Source: Limnohabitans sp.
GTDB taxonomy: Bacteria; Pseudomonadota; Gammaproteobacteria; Burkholderiales; Burkholderiaceae_C
DNA length: 13,272 nt
Direction of reading: 5' to 3'
Assembly (NCBI GenBank): GCA_018883305.1
Contig: VEQI01000052.1
Location: 1 to 13,272 of the forward strand
Shown here piece after piece: positions 6,700 to 13,223 of this stretch. Made by a program: the position numbers and the translations under genes. The notes under the pieces are model-generated. The model had not been told where the DNA came from. It worked only from the letters and a program-made list of their open reading frames with translations, and did not search any database. The first letter of the stretch is position 1. Every line of letters starts with the position of its first letter.

Positions 6700-7743
6700 A
6701 TGTCCCACCCAAAGCGTTCGGAAAGTCAGGCGTTATCCTGCGTCAATGCCAGGGCTGATGCGTCGCGCCGTCAACTGCTGACCCGCGCGGCGGCGGCCGT
6801 GCTGGTGACGGGTGGTGTCAGCTACGCTGCACGCTCACACGCGCAGGCGTATCCCGCCAAGCCCATCAAGGTGGTGGTGGGCTATGCCGCTGGTGGTGCC
6901 GTCGATATCGTGGCCCGCACCTTGGGGCAGAGTCTTTCGACCAGCCTGGGGCAACCCGTGGTGGTGGAGAACAAGCCCGGCGCCGGCACCAACATTGCGG
7001 TCAAGTCCGTCATCACGGCGGAGCCGGACGGCTACACGCTGATGCTGGCGGCCAACGCATTAGCTGCCAACATGGCGCTTTATCAGCCAGCCCCGTTTGA
7101 TGCAGAGCGCGACTTGGTGCCCGTGTCCCTGGTGGGCCGTGTGCCGGTGGTGCTGGCCACCAGCACCGCGTCCAATCTCACCGGGTTTGCCAAGTTTCTG
7201 GAGATCGCCAAGGCCAAGTCGCCCGTGCTGTCGTTTGCCAGTCCGGGCAATGGCTCCACGCCGCATCTGGCCATTGAGTTGTTTGCGCGCGCAGCGGGCA
7301 TCGAGTTGCAGCACATTCCCTACCGGGGTGGCTCACCGGCCATCACCGATGTCATTGGCGGACAAGTGCCGCTGGTGGCCGTGAACGCACTGGAAGTGCA
7401 ACCGCATGTACGCAGTGGCAAGCTGCGGGTGCTGGCGGTGCTGAGCCCCACGCGCACGGCCATTTTTCCCGACACCCCCACCATTGCCGAGTCCGGCTTC
7501 CCGGGCTTTGAAGCTTCTGTGTGGTACGGGCTGGTGGCGCCGGCTGCCACGCCTAAAGCCATTGTTGCGCGTTTGCACTCGGAAGTGCAAAAAGCCTTGC
7601 AAACCCGCGAAGTTCGCGAACGCATGACCGCCGTGGGCGGCGAAGTGGTGCCAGGGTCGGCTGAGCAGTTTGGTGCCTTGATTCGCTCCGAACGTGTGCG
7701 CTACGAGAAGCTGGTGCGCGAAGCGCAGATCAAACCCGATTGA
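6700..7743 (+). CDS. Bug/TctC-family periplasmic solute-binding protein inside the pmd operon
   Basis: Predicted extracytoplasmic receptor of the Bug family, 347 residues. A long N-terminal region carries a twin-arginine-like motif SRRQLL (about residues 22-27), an Ala/Val-rich hydrophobic core and a probable cleavage site after RSHAQA (about 45-50). The mature part starts YPAKPIKVVVGYAAGG, then VDIVAR, NKPGAGTN, EPDGYTL, GNGSTPHLA and IPYRGGSPA, all Bug hallmarks. GGAGG lies 5 bases before the ATG at 6700, which decides the start; the frame is open farther upstream only inside pmdF. Only 10 bases separate it from pmdF. No TctA/TctB membrane partner is visible, so the partner is either elsewhere or the Liv-type transporter. 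Context suggests it binds protocatechuate, a pathway acid or a precursor; this is inference. Confidence 0.9.
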   Translation: MSHPKRSESQALSCVNARADASRRQLLTRAAAAVLVTGGVSYAARSHAQAYPAKPIKVVVGYAAGGAVDIVARTLGQSLSTSLGQPVVVENKPGAGTNIAVKSVITAEPDGYTLMLAANALAANMALYQPAPFDAERDLVPVSLVGRVPVVLATSTASNLTGFAKFLEIAKAKSPVLSFASPGNGSTPHLAIELFARAAGIELQHIPYRGGSPAITDVIGGQVPLVAVNALEVQPHVRSGKLRVLAVLSPTRTAIFPDTPTIAESGFPGFEASVWYGLVAPAATPKAIVARLHSEVQKALQTREVRERMTAVGGEVVPGSAEQFGALIRSERVRYEKLVREAQIKPD

Positions 7744-7851
7744 GCGTGCAGAGGTTTTCAACCCAGAGCTGTCGCCCCCTTGCTCGACCATCTGCCTGCT
7801 GAACACTTTCACACCCCACCCATCACACCTCACGCTGGAGCTGAACACCTC
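7744..7851 (+). other. Spacer between the Bug gene and pmdD
   Basis: This 108-bp stretch is longer than the other spacers in the operon (2-48 bp). It holds a direct repeat GCTGAACAC (7798-7806 and 7840-7848) and GGAG at 7837-7840, the probable ribosome binding site of pmdD. I see no convincing promoter or terminator. An in-frame TTG at 7780 could extend pmdD by 24 residues but lacks a ribosome binding site. Confidence 0.4.
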
Positions 7852-8772
7852 ATGAGCGAATTCACCAAAACCCCCGGCTGGCTGGACTGGTACAGCGGCC
7901 CCACCAAGCCCCGTTTCCAGGTGCCCGCTGGCGCCGTCGATGCCCATTGCCACGTGTTTGGCCCGGGCGCCGACTTTCCCTTTGCCCCCGAGCGCAAGTA
8001 CACCCCCTGTGATGCCTCCAAGCATCAGCTGTATGCCTTGCGTGACCACCTGGGCTTTGCCCGCAACGTGGTGGTGCAAGCCACTTGCCACGGCGCCGAC
8101 AACCGCGCCATGGTGGATGCACTGGTGCATTCGGGTGGCAAGGCACGCGGTGTGGCCACGGTGCGCCGCAGCGTGAGCGACGCCGAGATCCAGGCCATGC
8201 ACGACGCTGGTGTGCGTGGGGTGCGCTTCAACTTCGTCAAGCGCCTGGTGGACTTCACGCCCAAGGACGAGTTGATGGAAATTGCCGGTCGCATTGCCAA
8301 GTGGGGCTGGCATGTGGTGATTTATTTTGAAGCGGTGGATTTGCCCGAGCTGTGGGACTTCTTCACGGCGTTGCCGACGACTGTGGTGGTGGACCACATG
8401 GGCCGCCCTGATGTGAGCAAGCCCATCGATGGTCCCGAGTTTGAACTCTTCCTCAAGTTCATGCGCGAACACACCAATGTGTGGAGCAAGGTGTCTTGCC
8501 CCGAGCGTTTGTCCGTGGCGGGTCCCAAGGCGCTCAACGGTGAGCAAAATGCCTATCGCGACGTCGTGCCCTTTGCGCGTCTTGTCGTCGAGCAATTCCC
8601 CGATCGCGTGCTCTGGGGGACCGACTGGCCGCACCCCAACCTCAAGGACCATATGCCCGATGACGGCCTGCTGGTGGACTTCATTCCGCACATCGCCCCT
8701 ACCGCCGAACTGCAGCGCAAACTGCTGGTGGACAATCCGATGCGCCTGTACTGGCCGGAAGAGTGCAAATAA
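7852..8772 (+). CDS. pmdD: 2-pyrone-4,6-dicarboxylate hydrolase (PmdD/LigI), amidohydrolase superfamily COG3618
   Basis: Hydrolyses the lactone 2-pyrone-4,6-dicarboxylate to 4-oxalomesaconate. It has 306 residues from the ATG at 7852 and the fold of metal-independent COG3618 lactonases: HxH at 32-34 (DAHCHVFGPG), His182 in DHMGR and catalytic Asp258 in GTDWPHP. The substrate-binding residues I recall for LigI line up at offsets of one or two: Tyr50, Arg125, Arg131, Tyr158, Arg185 and Arg219. This makes pyrone dicarboxylate specificity very likely rather than a generic lactonase. About eight extra residues seem to lie between Arg219 and Asp258 relative to LigI as I recall it. It follows the Bug gene by 108 bp and is separated from pmdA by 48 bp containing a hairpin. 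Confidence 0.93.
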   Translation: MSEFTKTPGWLDWYSGPTKPRFQVPAGAVDAHCHVFGPGADFPFAPERKYTPCDASKHQLYALRDHLGFARNVVVQATCHGADNRAMVDALVHSGGKARGVATVRRSVSDAEIQAMHDAGVRGVRFNFVKRLVDFTPKDELMEIAGRIAKWGWHVVIYFEAVDLPELWDFFTALPTTVVVDHMGRPDVSKPIDGPEFELFLKFMREHTNVWSKVSCPERLSVAGPKALNGEQNAYRDVVPFARLVVEQFPDRVLWGTDWPHPNLKDHMPDDGLLVDFIPHIAPTAELQRKLLVDNPMRLYWPEECK

Positions 8773-8780
8773 GCCGGCGC

Positions 8781-8800
8781 GCCTGACCTTCGTGTCAGGC
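8781..8800 (+). other. Intercistronic stem-loop between pmdD and pmdA
   Basis: GCCTGAC (8781-8787) and GTCAGGC (8794-8800) form a perfect 7-bp stem with a 6-base loop CTTCGT. No T-run follows, so it is not a typical intrinsic terminator. It may protect or set the processing of the downstream pmdABC message; that role is inferred. Confidence 0.6.
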
Positions 8801-8820
8801 ACCGAGCAAACGGAGAAATC

Positions 8821-9270
8821 ATGGCATTAGACAAACCCTACAAAGACGTGCCCGGCACGATCATCTTCGACGCCGATCAGTCGCGTCGTGGCTACTGGCT
8901 CAACCAGTTCTGCACCAGCCTGATGAAGGCCGAGAACCGTGACCGCTTCAAGGCCAACGAGCGCGCCTACTTGGACGAATGGCCGATGACCGAGGAACAA
9001 AAGCAAGCCGTGATGGCCCGTGATCTCAATTGGTGCATGCGCACCGGCGGCAACATTTATTTCCTGGCCCGCATCGGTGCCACCGACGGTAAGAGCTTCC
9101 AGCAGATGGCCGGCTCCATGACGGGCATGACCGAGGAAGAGTACCGCAACATGATGATCAAGGGGGGGCGCTCCGTGGAAGGCAACCGCTATCTGGGGGA
9201 GGACGGCGACGCTCAACCCCACCGTCAACCCCAAGGCGCAGCCGGCCAGGCTGCACAGAAAGGCCAATGA
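8821..9270 (+). CDS. pmdA: Protocatechuate 4,5-dioxygenase alpha (small) subunit
   Basis: Small subunit of the LigAB-type extradiol dioxygenase, which caps the active site of the beta subunit. It has 149 residues. Family features include PGTIIFDADQSRRGYWLNQFC, LMKAENRDRFKANE, AYLDEWPMT, GGNIYFLARIGATDGKSFQ and MTGMTEEEYRNMMIKGGRS. The ATG follows GGAGA by 5 bases. After GNRYLGE (about residue 126) there is a Gln/Ala/Gly-rich tail that SYK-6 LigA lacks. This tail has weaker third-position GC than the rest, and another frame there looks more coding-like, so a small frameshift near the G-runs at 9162-9168 or 9196-9200 is possible. The core is intact. The stop overlaps or closely precedes the pmdB start, as expected for subunits made in equal amounts. 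Known elsewhere as ligA. Confidence 0.92.
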   Translation: MALDKPYKDVPGTIIFDADQSRRGYWLNQFCTSLMKAENRDRFKANERAYLDEWPMTEEQKQAVMARDLNWCMRTGGNIYFLARIGATDGKSFQQMAGSMTGMTEEEYRNMMIKGGRSVEGNRYLGEDGDAQPHRQPQGAAGQAAQKGQ

Positions 9271-9272
9271 AC

Positions 9273-10151
9273 ATGGCACGCATCACCGCCTCCGTCTATA
9301 CCTCTCACGTGCCCGCCATTGGCGCGGCCATGGACATGGGCAAGACGAAAGAAGATTACTGGAAGCCCTTGTTTGCCGGCTACGACTTCTCCAAGCAATG
9401 GATGAAGGACAACAAGCCCGATGTGGTGTTCCTGGTCTACAACGACCACGCCACGGCATTCAGTCTGGACGTCATCCCCACGTTTGCCATTGGCACCGCG
9501 GCTGAATACAAGCCTGCCGATGAAGGCTGGGGCCCGCGTCCCGTGCCCGTGGTCAAGGGCCATCCCGAACTGGCCTCGCACATTGCGCAAAGCGTGATCC
9601 AGCAAGACTTCGACCTCACCATCGTCAACAAGATGGACGTGGACCACGGCTTGACGGTGCCGCTGTCTCTGATGGTGGGTGAACTCGATCCTGCCAAGGA
9701 TGCCTGGCCGTGCCCCGTGATTCCCTTTGCTGTGAACGTCGTTCAGTACCCCATTCCCAGCGGTCAGCGCTGCTTCAACCTGGGGCAAGCCATTCGCAAA
9801 GCGGTGGAAAGTTTCGACGAAGACCTGAACGTGCACATCTGGGGCACAGGCGGCATGAGCCACCAGTTGCAGGGTGCACGCGCTGGTCTGATCAACCGCG
9901 AGTGGGACAACGCCTGGCTCGACAAACTCATCAACGACCCGGTGGCCTGCGCACAGATTCCGCACATCGACTACGTGCGTGAAGCCGGCAGCGAAGGCAT
10001 TGAACTGGTGATGTGGCTGATTGCCCGAGGCGCCATGGCTGATGTCAACAACGGCCAAGTCACCGGCAAGCTGCCCAAGGTCACGCACCGTTTCTACCAT
10101 GTGCCTGCGTCGAACACGGCGGTGGGCCATGCCATTCTTGAGAACGCTTAA
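9273..10151 (+). CDS. pmdB: Protocatechuate 4,5-dioxygenase beta (catalytic) subunit
   Basis: Catalytic subunit of the type II (LigB superfamily) extradiol dioxygenase: non-haem Fe(II) and O2 open the protocatechuate ring between C4 and C5 to give 4-carboxy-2-hydroxymuconate-6-semialdehyde. From the ATG at 9273 (292 residues) the Fe ligands are His12 (TSHVPA), His59 (YNDHA) and Glu244 (SEGIELVMW); the acid/base His197 lies in GTGGMSHQL and His125 in MDVDHG. All correspond to LigB, allowing for small length differences. This start gives the conserved MARI opening and puts AAAGG 9 bases upstream; the ATG at 9267, overlapping the pmdA stop as ATGA, would add two residues. The C-terminus is shorter than that of SYK-6 LigB. 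Related enzymes cleave gallate, so gallate could be a side substrate. Known elsewhere as ligB. Confidence 0.95.
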   Translation: MARITASVYTSHVPAIGAAMDMGKTKEDYWKPLFAGYDFSKQWMKDNKPDVVFLVYNDHATAFSLDVIPTFAIGTAAEYKPADEGWGPRPVPVVKGHPELASHIAQSVIQQDFDLTIVNKMDVDHGLTVPLSLMVGELDPAKDAWPCPVIPFAVNVVQYPIPSGQRCFNLGQAIRKAVESFDEDLNVHIWGTGGMSHQLQGARAGLINREWDNAWLDKLINDPVACAQIPHIDYVREAGSEGIELVMWLIARGAMADVNNGQVTGKLPKVTHRFYHVPASNTAVGHAILENA

Positions 10152-10166
10152 TTCCTGGAGAACTTC

Positions 10167-11120
10167 ATGAGCAAAACCATCAAAGTCGCCCTGGCGGGTG
10201 CCGGCGCCTTCGGCATCAAGCACCTGGACGGCATCAAGAACATCGACGGCGTGGAGGTCGTGTCGCTCATCAGCCGTGATCTGGACAAGACCAAAGCCGT
10301 GGCTGCCAAGTATGGCATTGGTCACGTGACCACCGATCTGAACGACAGCCTGGCCCTGCCCGAGGTGGACGCTGTGATTTTGTGCACGCCTACCCAGATG
10401 CACGCCGCACAAACCATTGCTTGCCTGAAAGCCGGCAAGCATGTGCAGGTGGAAATCCCGTTGTGCGATGTGCTCAAGGAAGGTGAGCAGGTGCTGGAGG
10501 TGCAAAAGCAAACTGGCCTGGTCGCCATGTGCGGCCACACCCGACGCTTCAACCCCAGCCACCAGTGGGTGCACAAGAAGGTCAAGGCCGGTGAGTTCAA
10601 CATCCAGCAGATGGATGTGCAGACCTATTTCTTCCGCCGCACCAACATGAACGCGCTGGGCCAGCCGCGCAGCTGGACGGACCACCTGCTGTGGCACCAC
10701 GCCGCGCACACGGTGGATCTGTTTGCGTACCAGTCAGGCAGCCCCATTGTGAAGGCCAATGCGGTGCAAGGGCCGATCCACCCCACGCTGGGCATTGCCA
10801 TGGACATGAGCATTCAGCTCAAGGCCGCCAATGGCGCTATCTGCACGCTGTCGCTGTCATTCAACAACGATGGTCCTTTGGGCACGTTCTTCCGCTACAT
10901 CGGCGACACGGGGACCTACATTGCCCGCTATGACGATCTGGTCAATGGCAAAGAAGAGAAGATTGATGTGTCCAAGGTGGATGTGTCGATGAACGGCATC
11001 GAGCTGCAGGACCGTGAGTTTTTTGCGGCTATCCGCGAGGGGCGCGAGCCAAACTCCAGCATTGCGCAGGTGTTGCCGTGTTACCAGGTGCTGCATCAAC
11101 TGGAGCAGCAGCTGGCTTGA
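10167..11120 (+). CDS. pmdC: 4-carboxy-2-hydroxymuconate-6-semialdehyde dehydrogenase (PmdC/LigC), Gfo/Idh/MocA family
   Basis: NADP-dependent oxidation of the hemiacetal form of the ring-cleavage product to 2-pyrone-4,6-dicarboxylate. It has 317 residues, as usual for LigC. The N-terminal Rossmann domain carries GAGAFGIKH (11-19), CTPTQMH (73-79) and VEIP (95-98, the place of the EKP motif in the family). The C-terminal domain has GHTRRFNPSHQ, MDVQTYFFRR, PRSWTDHLLWHHAAHTVDLF with His181, NAVQGPIHP and SFNNDGPLGTFFRY. These match LigC almost word for word as I recall that sequence, so substrate identity is near certain. CTGGAG precedes the ATG by about 8 bases, and 15 bases separate it from pmdB. 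It is the last gene of the operon and is followed by a hairpin. Confidence 0.95.
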   Translation: MSKTIKVALAGAGAFGIKHLDGIKNIDGVEVVSLISRDLDKTKAVAAKYGIGHVTTDLNDSLALPEVDAVILCTPTQMHAAQTIACLKAGKHVQVEIPLCDVLKEGEQVLEVQKQTGLVAMCGHTRRFNPSHQWVHKKVKAGEFNIQQMDVQTYFFRRTNMNALGQPRSWTDHLLWHHAAHTVDLFAYQSGSPIVKANAVQGPIHPTLGIAMDMSIQLKAANGAICTLSLSFNNDGPLGTFFRYIGDTGTYIARYDDLVNGKEEKIDVSKVDVSMNGIELQDREFFAAIREGREPNSSIAQVLPCYQVLHQLEQQLA

Positions 11121-11129
11121 TGCTGAATT

Positions 11130-11158
11130 TCACGGGAAGGGGGTGTGTCTTCCCGTGA
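11130..11158. terminator. Hairpin between the convergent pmd and cytochrome genes
   Basis: TCACGGGAAG (11130-11139) pairs perfectly with CTTCCCGTGA (11149-11158), a 10-bp stem with a 9-base G/T loop. It lies between the stop of pmdC and the stop of the convergent cytochrome b gene. T-runs are weak on both sides, so it may be a modest bidirectional terminator or a stabilising 3' end. Confidence 0.6.
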
Positions 11159-11169
11159 GTCAGCCTTAT

Positions 11170-11817
11170 TCAACTGGTGAGGGCCGGTAGTTTGCCTTGC
11201 AAGATTTCAACAAAGACATAGACCATCACCACCAGCAGCAAAGTCCCCACGGTGTACCAGGGGCGACGGATAGCCTGTTCGGGACGGCCCATTTTTCGGC
11301 CGTGAAGCATGGCCTTCACCAGCGATTGTTTTTCAACCCAGCCCATCACCACCGCCGCGGCCACGTGTGCCAGCACCAGGCCCAGGCCCAGATTTGCAAA
11401 GCCCTCGTGTAAATCGTCCCAGGTCAGAATCTCGTGGTAGAGCAGGTAGCCACTGGCGACTGTCAACAGCACGCACGACAGCAGTGCCCAGATCATCCAG
11501 CCACCCAACGGGTTGTGACCGACAGGGTGATCTGACCGGCCAGTCAACATCGCACGAAGATACGCCAGTGTTTCCCGTGGCGTGCTGGCAAACGAGCTGA
11601 AGCGCGCGTACCGGCTGCCGATCAATCCCCAAACCACACGCAAAAGTACCAGCAAGCCGGCGCTATAGCCAAAGGCCAAGTGCCACATCATCAGGCGCTC
11701 GGACTCCGAGGTCACCCAAGCCCCCACACAACAGGTCACCAGCAGCCAGTGGAAGATCCGAACCGGCACATCCCATACCAAGATGGGTTGAAGCTTTATT
11801 TGAGGGTCAGCAGCCAT
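11170..11817 (-). CDS. Cytochrome b561-family membrane protein
   Basis: Predicted dihaem b-type cytochrome of the inner membrane, 215 residues, of the group that includes the Ni/Fe-hydrogenase cytochrome b subunit. About five membrane spans are visible (roughly 20-37, 46-66, 105-125, 141-161, 188-205). The family opening VWDVPVRIFHW, then MMWHLAFGYSAG, RVVWGLIGSRYARF and GHNPLGG are present. Candidate haem ligands are His23, His46, His137 and His151. The ATG at 11817 is chosen because the protein then starts just before VWDVPVR; an ATG at 11850 would add 11 residues. Neither has a strong ribosome binding site. It overlaps the cytochrome c gene by 22 bases, so the two are co-translated. Its likely role is to pass quinol electrons to the periplasmic cytochrome. 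Not a hydrogenase subunit by context. Confidence 0.88.
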   Translation of the reverse strand: MAADPQIKLQPILVWDVPVRIFHWLLVTCCVGAWVTSESERLMMWHLAFGYSAGLLVLLRVVWGLIGSRYARFSSFASTPRETLAYLRAMLTGRSDHPVGHNPLGGWMIWALLSCVLLTVASGYLLYHEILTWDDLHEGFANLGLGLVLAHVAAAVVMGWVEKQSLVKAMLHGRKMGRPEQAIRRPWYTVGTLLLVVMVYVFVEILQGKLPALTS

Positions 11818-12176
11818 GCAATCACATCCGCTTTCTGTTGTGGGGTGCATTCACGACCGAGCACATCGTCGCAGTTGCGTTTGAACCATTTATCCACTTT
11901 GGCTTCGTCGCTGAAGCGTTTGGGGTTGACTTGAGGCGCCAAGGGTTTGATGCGCTTTTGGGTTTCTGCGTGTTCGCCCATCCCCGTGGGAACGGCCCCA
12001 TGGCAGGTGGAGCAGCTCCAGGTCTTGCCCTGTGTTGTGGTGAAAAATTGTTGCCCGCGCTGTGCAGAGGCTGCTCCCGATTGGGATTCATATTGACGCT
12101 GAAGCTGAAGGGGCGTGGTGGCAAACGCGGGCAGCGAAAGCGCCAACGACCATACGAAAATCCATGTATTTTTCAT
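11796..12176 (-). CDS. SHP-like monohaem cytochrome c (DUF1924 family)
   Basis: Small periplasmic cytochrome c, 126 residues. A Sec signal peptide (MKNTWIF through PAFA, about 1-19) precedes the mature protein. One haem site, CSTCH, is at 55-59. The part after it, IKPLAPQVNPKRFSD, then KVDKWFKRNC and VLGREC, is the DUF1924 pattern found in SHP (sphaeroides haem protein). In SHP an Asn next to a disulfide Cys is the labile sixth haem ligand, letting it bind O2 or NO; Asn101, Cys102 and Cys110 fit this arrangement. It overlaps the cytochrome b gene, the usual membrane partner. A dihaem cytochrome c often encoded beside SHP is not seen here. A link with ring cleavage is only positional. The family is clear; the ligand role is inferred. 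Confidence 0.85.
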   Translation of the reverse strand: MKNTWIFVWSLALSLPAFATTPLQLQRQYESQSGAASAQRGQQFFTTTQGKTWSCSTCHGAVPTGMGEHAETQKRIKPLAPQVNPKRFSDEAKVDKWFKRNCDDVLGRECTPQQKADVIAWLLTLK

Positions 12177-12299
12177 GTGTGTGATCTTGTTTGAGGGGAG
12201 GTTACATCGTCAAGAGAAACGCTCACGCATGAGGGTGATGAACCACATGTGCTCCTGTCGATAATACGCGTTCGAAACACATGGATGCCGGGGTGGCCG
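12177..12299 (-). promoter_or_regulatory. Upstream region of the cytochrome c-b pair
   Basis: A 123-bp gap between the lysR stop and the cytochrome c start, both on the minus strand. TTGACG (minus strand, 12213-12208) matches 5 of 6 bases of a -35 box, but the best -10 at proper spacing, CAAGAT (12189-12184), is weak. TATTAT (12266-12261) resembles a -10 without a matching -35. No Shine-Dalgarno sequence precedes the ATG at 12176. I see no FNR-type site. Confidence 0.25.
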
Positions 12300-13223
12300 T
12301 TATGGGTCAACGGAGGGGGACTTGGACGTCCTCCACTCAAAGAGGCAGTTGCGCAACCAGCGATGCACCGGATCATCCTGGTGGCGAATGTGCCACGCGG
12401 CATACATCGGCATGTCCGGGGTGGGGAAAGGCGGGGCTGCATCGCCCAGGCCTCGCAACAAGCCTTGTCGCAGTCGTCCAGGCAAGGTGGCCAGCCGATC
12501 TGTGCCCAGAATGAAACCAGGCACCCCGCCAAAGCTGCTGAGCGTGACTGCAAAGTCGCGGTCCATCCCCTTGCGCAGCAATAGCTCGTCCAGTTCCAGG
12601 CGCTGCTGCGTGGTATGCATCACCGCCACATGCTCGGCTTGCAGGTATTGCTTCAGGCTGCGGGGTGGGCGGCGCACAGCTGGGTCATAGAACACCCGGT
12701 ACTGGTCGCTGAACAAGCGGCGGTGCTTGATGTCACTGGTGTCGGGCAGGCGAGGGCTGATGACCAGTTCCACCGTTTGACTGCGCAGAAGGTCGGCGCT
12801 GGGGACATCCGAGGGCAGCACCCGCAGGCTGAGATTGGGCGCCTGAGAACGCAGACGTTTCAACAACCCGGGCAATAACAGGTCACGCTGTAGATCGTTG
12901 GCCGCCACCGTGATCGTTCGTTGCAACTGACTGGGGTCAAACACGGCGGGCTGGGTGAAACGCTGCATGTCCTCCAGCAAGGTCTTGGCCTGAGCGGCCA
13001 GTGCCTGCGCATGCGCCGTTGACACGATGCCGCGCCCCGACTTCACAAACAACGGGTGTCCCAGCAATCGTCGCAAACGCTCGATTTGATGACTGACGGC
13101 CGATTGGGTCAGGTTCAGCTGCTCTGCCGCACGCGAGACCGATTGAAGCTCGGTCACGGTGATCAACAGCCGCAACAAGTGGCCATCCAAACTTAAATGA
13201 TCTATTTCATTCATGGAATACAT
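12300..13223 (-). CDS. LysR-type transcriptional regulator upstream of the cytochrome genes
   Basis: A LysR-type regulator of 307 residues from the ATG at 13223. The helix-turn-helix region is clear: SVSRAAEQLNLTQSAVSHQIERLRRLLGHPLF (about residues 30-61), with the canonical TQSAVSHQI recognition helix. The C-terminal two-lobed effector domain begins about residue 100 (QRTITVAAND). Alternative starts are the ATG at 13214, three residues shorter, and a TTG at 13232; none has a visible ribosome binding site. It belongs to a different branch from the regulator next to pmdU (N-terminus NEIDHLSLDGHLLRLL). It may control the cytochrome pair 123 bp downstream or a divergent gene beyond the right edge, the commoner LysR arrangement. 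The inducer is unknown. Confidence 0.9.
   Translation of the reverse strand: MYSMNEIDHLSLDGHLLRLLITVTELQSVSRAAEQLNLTQSAVSHQIERLRRLLGHPLFVKSGRGIVSTAHAQALAAQAKTLLEDMQRFTQPAVFDPSQLQRTITVAANDLQRDLLLPGLLKRLRSQAPNLSLRVLPSDVPSADLLRSQTVELVISPRLPDTSDIKHRRLFSDQYRVFYDPAVRRPPRSLKQYLQAEHVAVMHTTQQRLELDELLLRKGMDRDFAVTLSSFGGVPGFILGTDRLATLPGRLRQGLLRGLGDAAPPFPTPDMPMYAAWHIRHQDDPVHRWLRNCLFEWRTSKSPSVDP

Noticed and set aside
5982..6701. 239-codon minus-strand frame opposite pmdF
   Set aside because: Coincides almost exactly with pmdF on the other strand and is a codon-phase shadow.
7780..7851. TTG-initiated N-terminal extension of pmdD
   Set aside because: No ribosome binding site, and the ATG at 7852 gives the expected LigI-like length.
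7333..8802. 489-codon minus-strand frame opposite the second Bug gene and pmdD
   Set aside because: Antisense shadow of genes with intact catalytic motifs; low-complexity His/Gly/Val-rich product with no recognisable family.
9225..10709. 494-codon minus-strand frame opposite pmdA, pmdB and pmdC
   Set aside because: Opposite the strongest gene calls in the window; composition typical of reverse-strand frames in GC-rich DNA.
11170..11817. Ni/Fe-hydrogenase cytochrome b subunit
   Set aside because: The fold is shared, but no hydrogenase genes are present and the overlapping partner is an SHP-like cytochrome c.
12296..12312. CCGTT-N7-AACGG hairpin at the right-hand lysR stop as a terminator
   Set aside because: Only 5 bp of stem with no T-run; could be chance.
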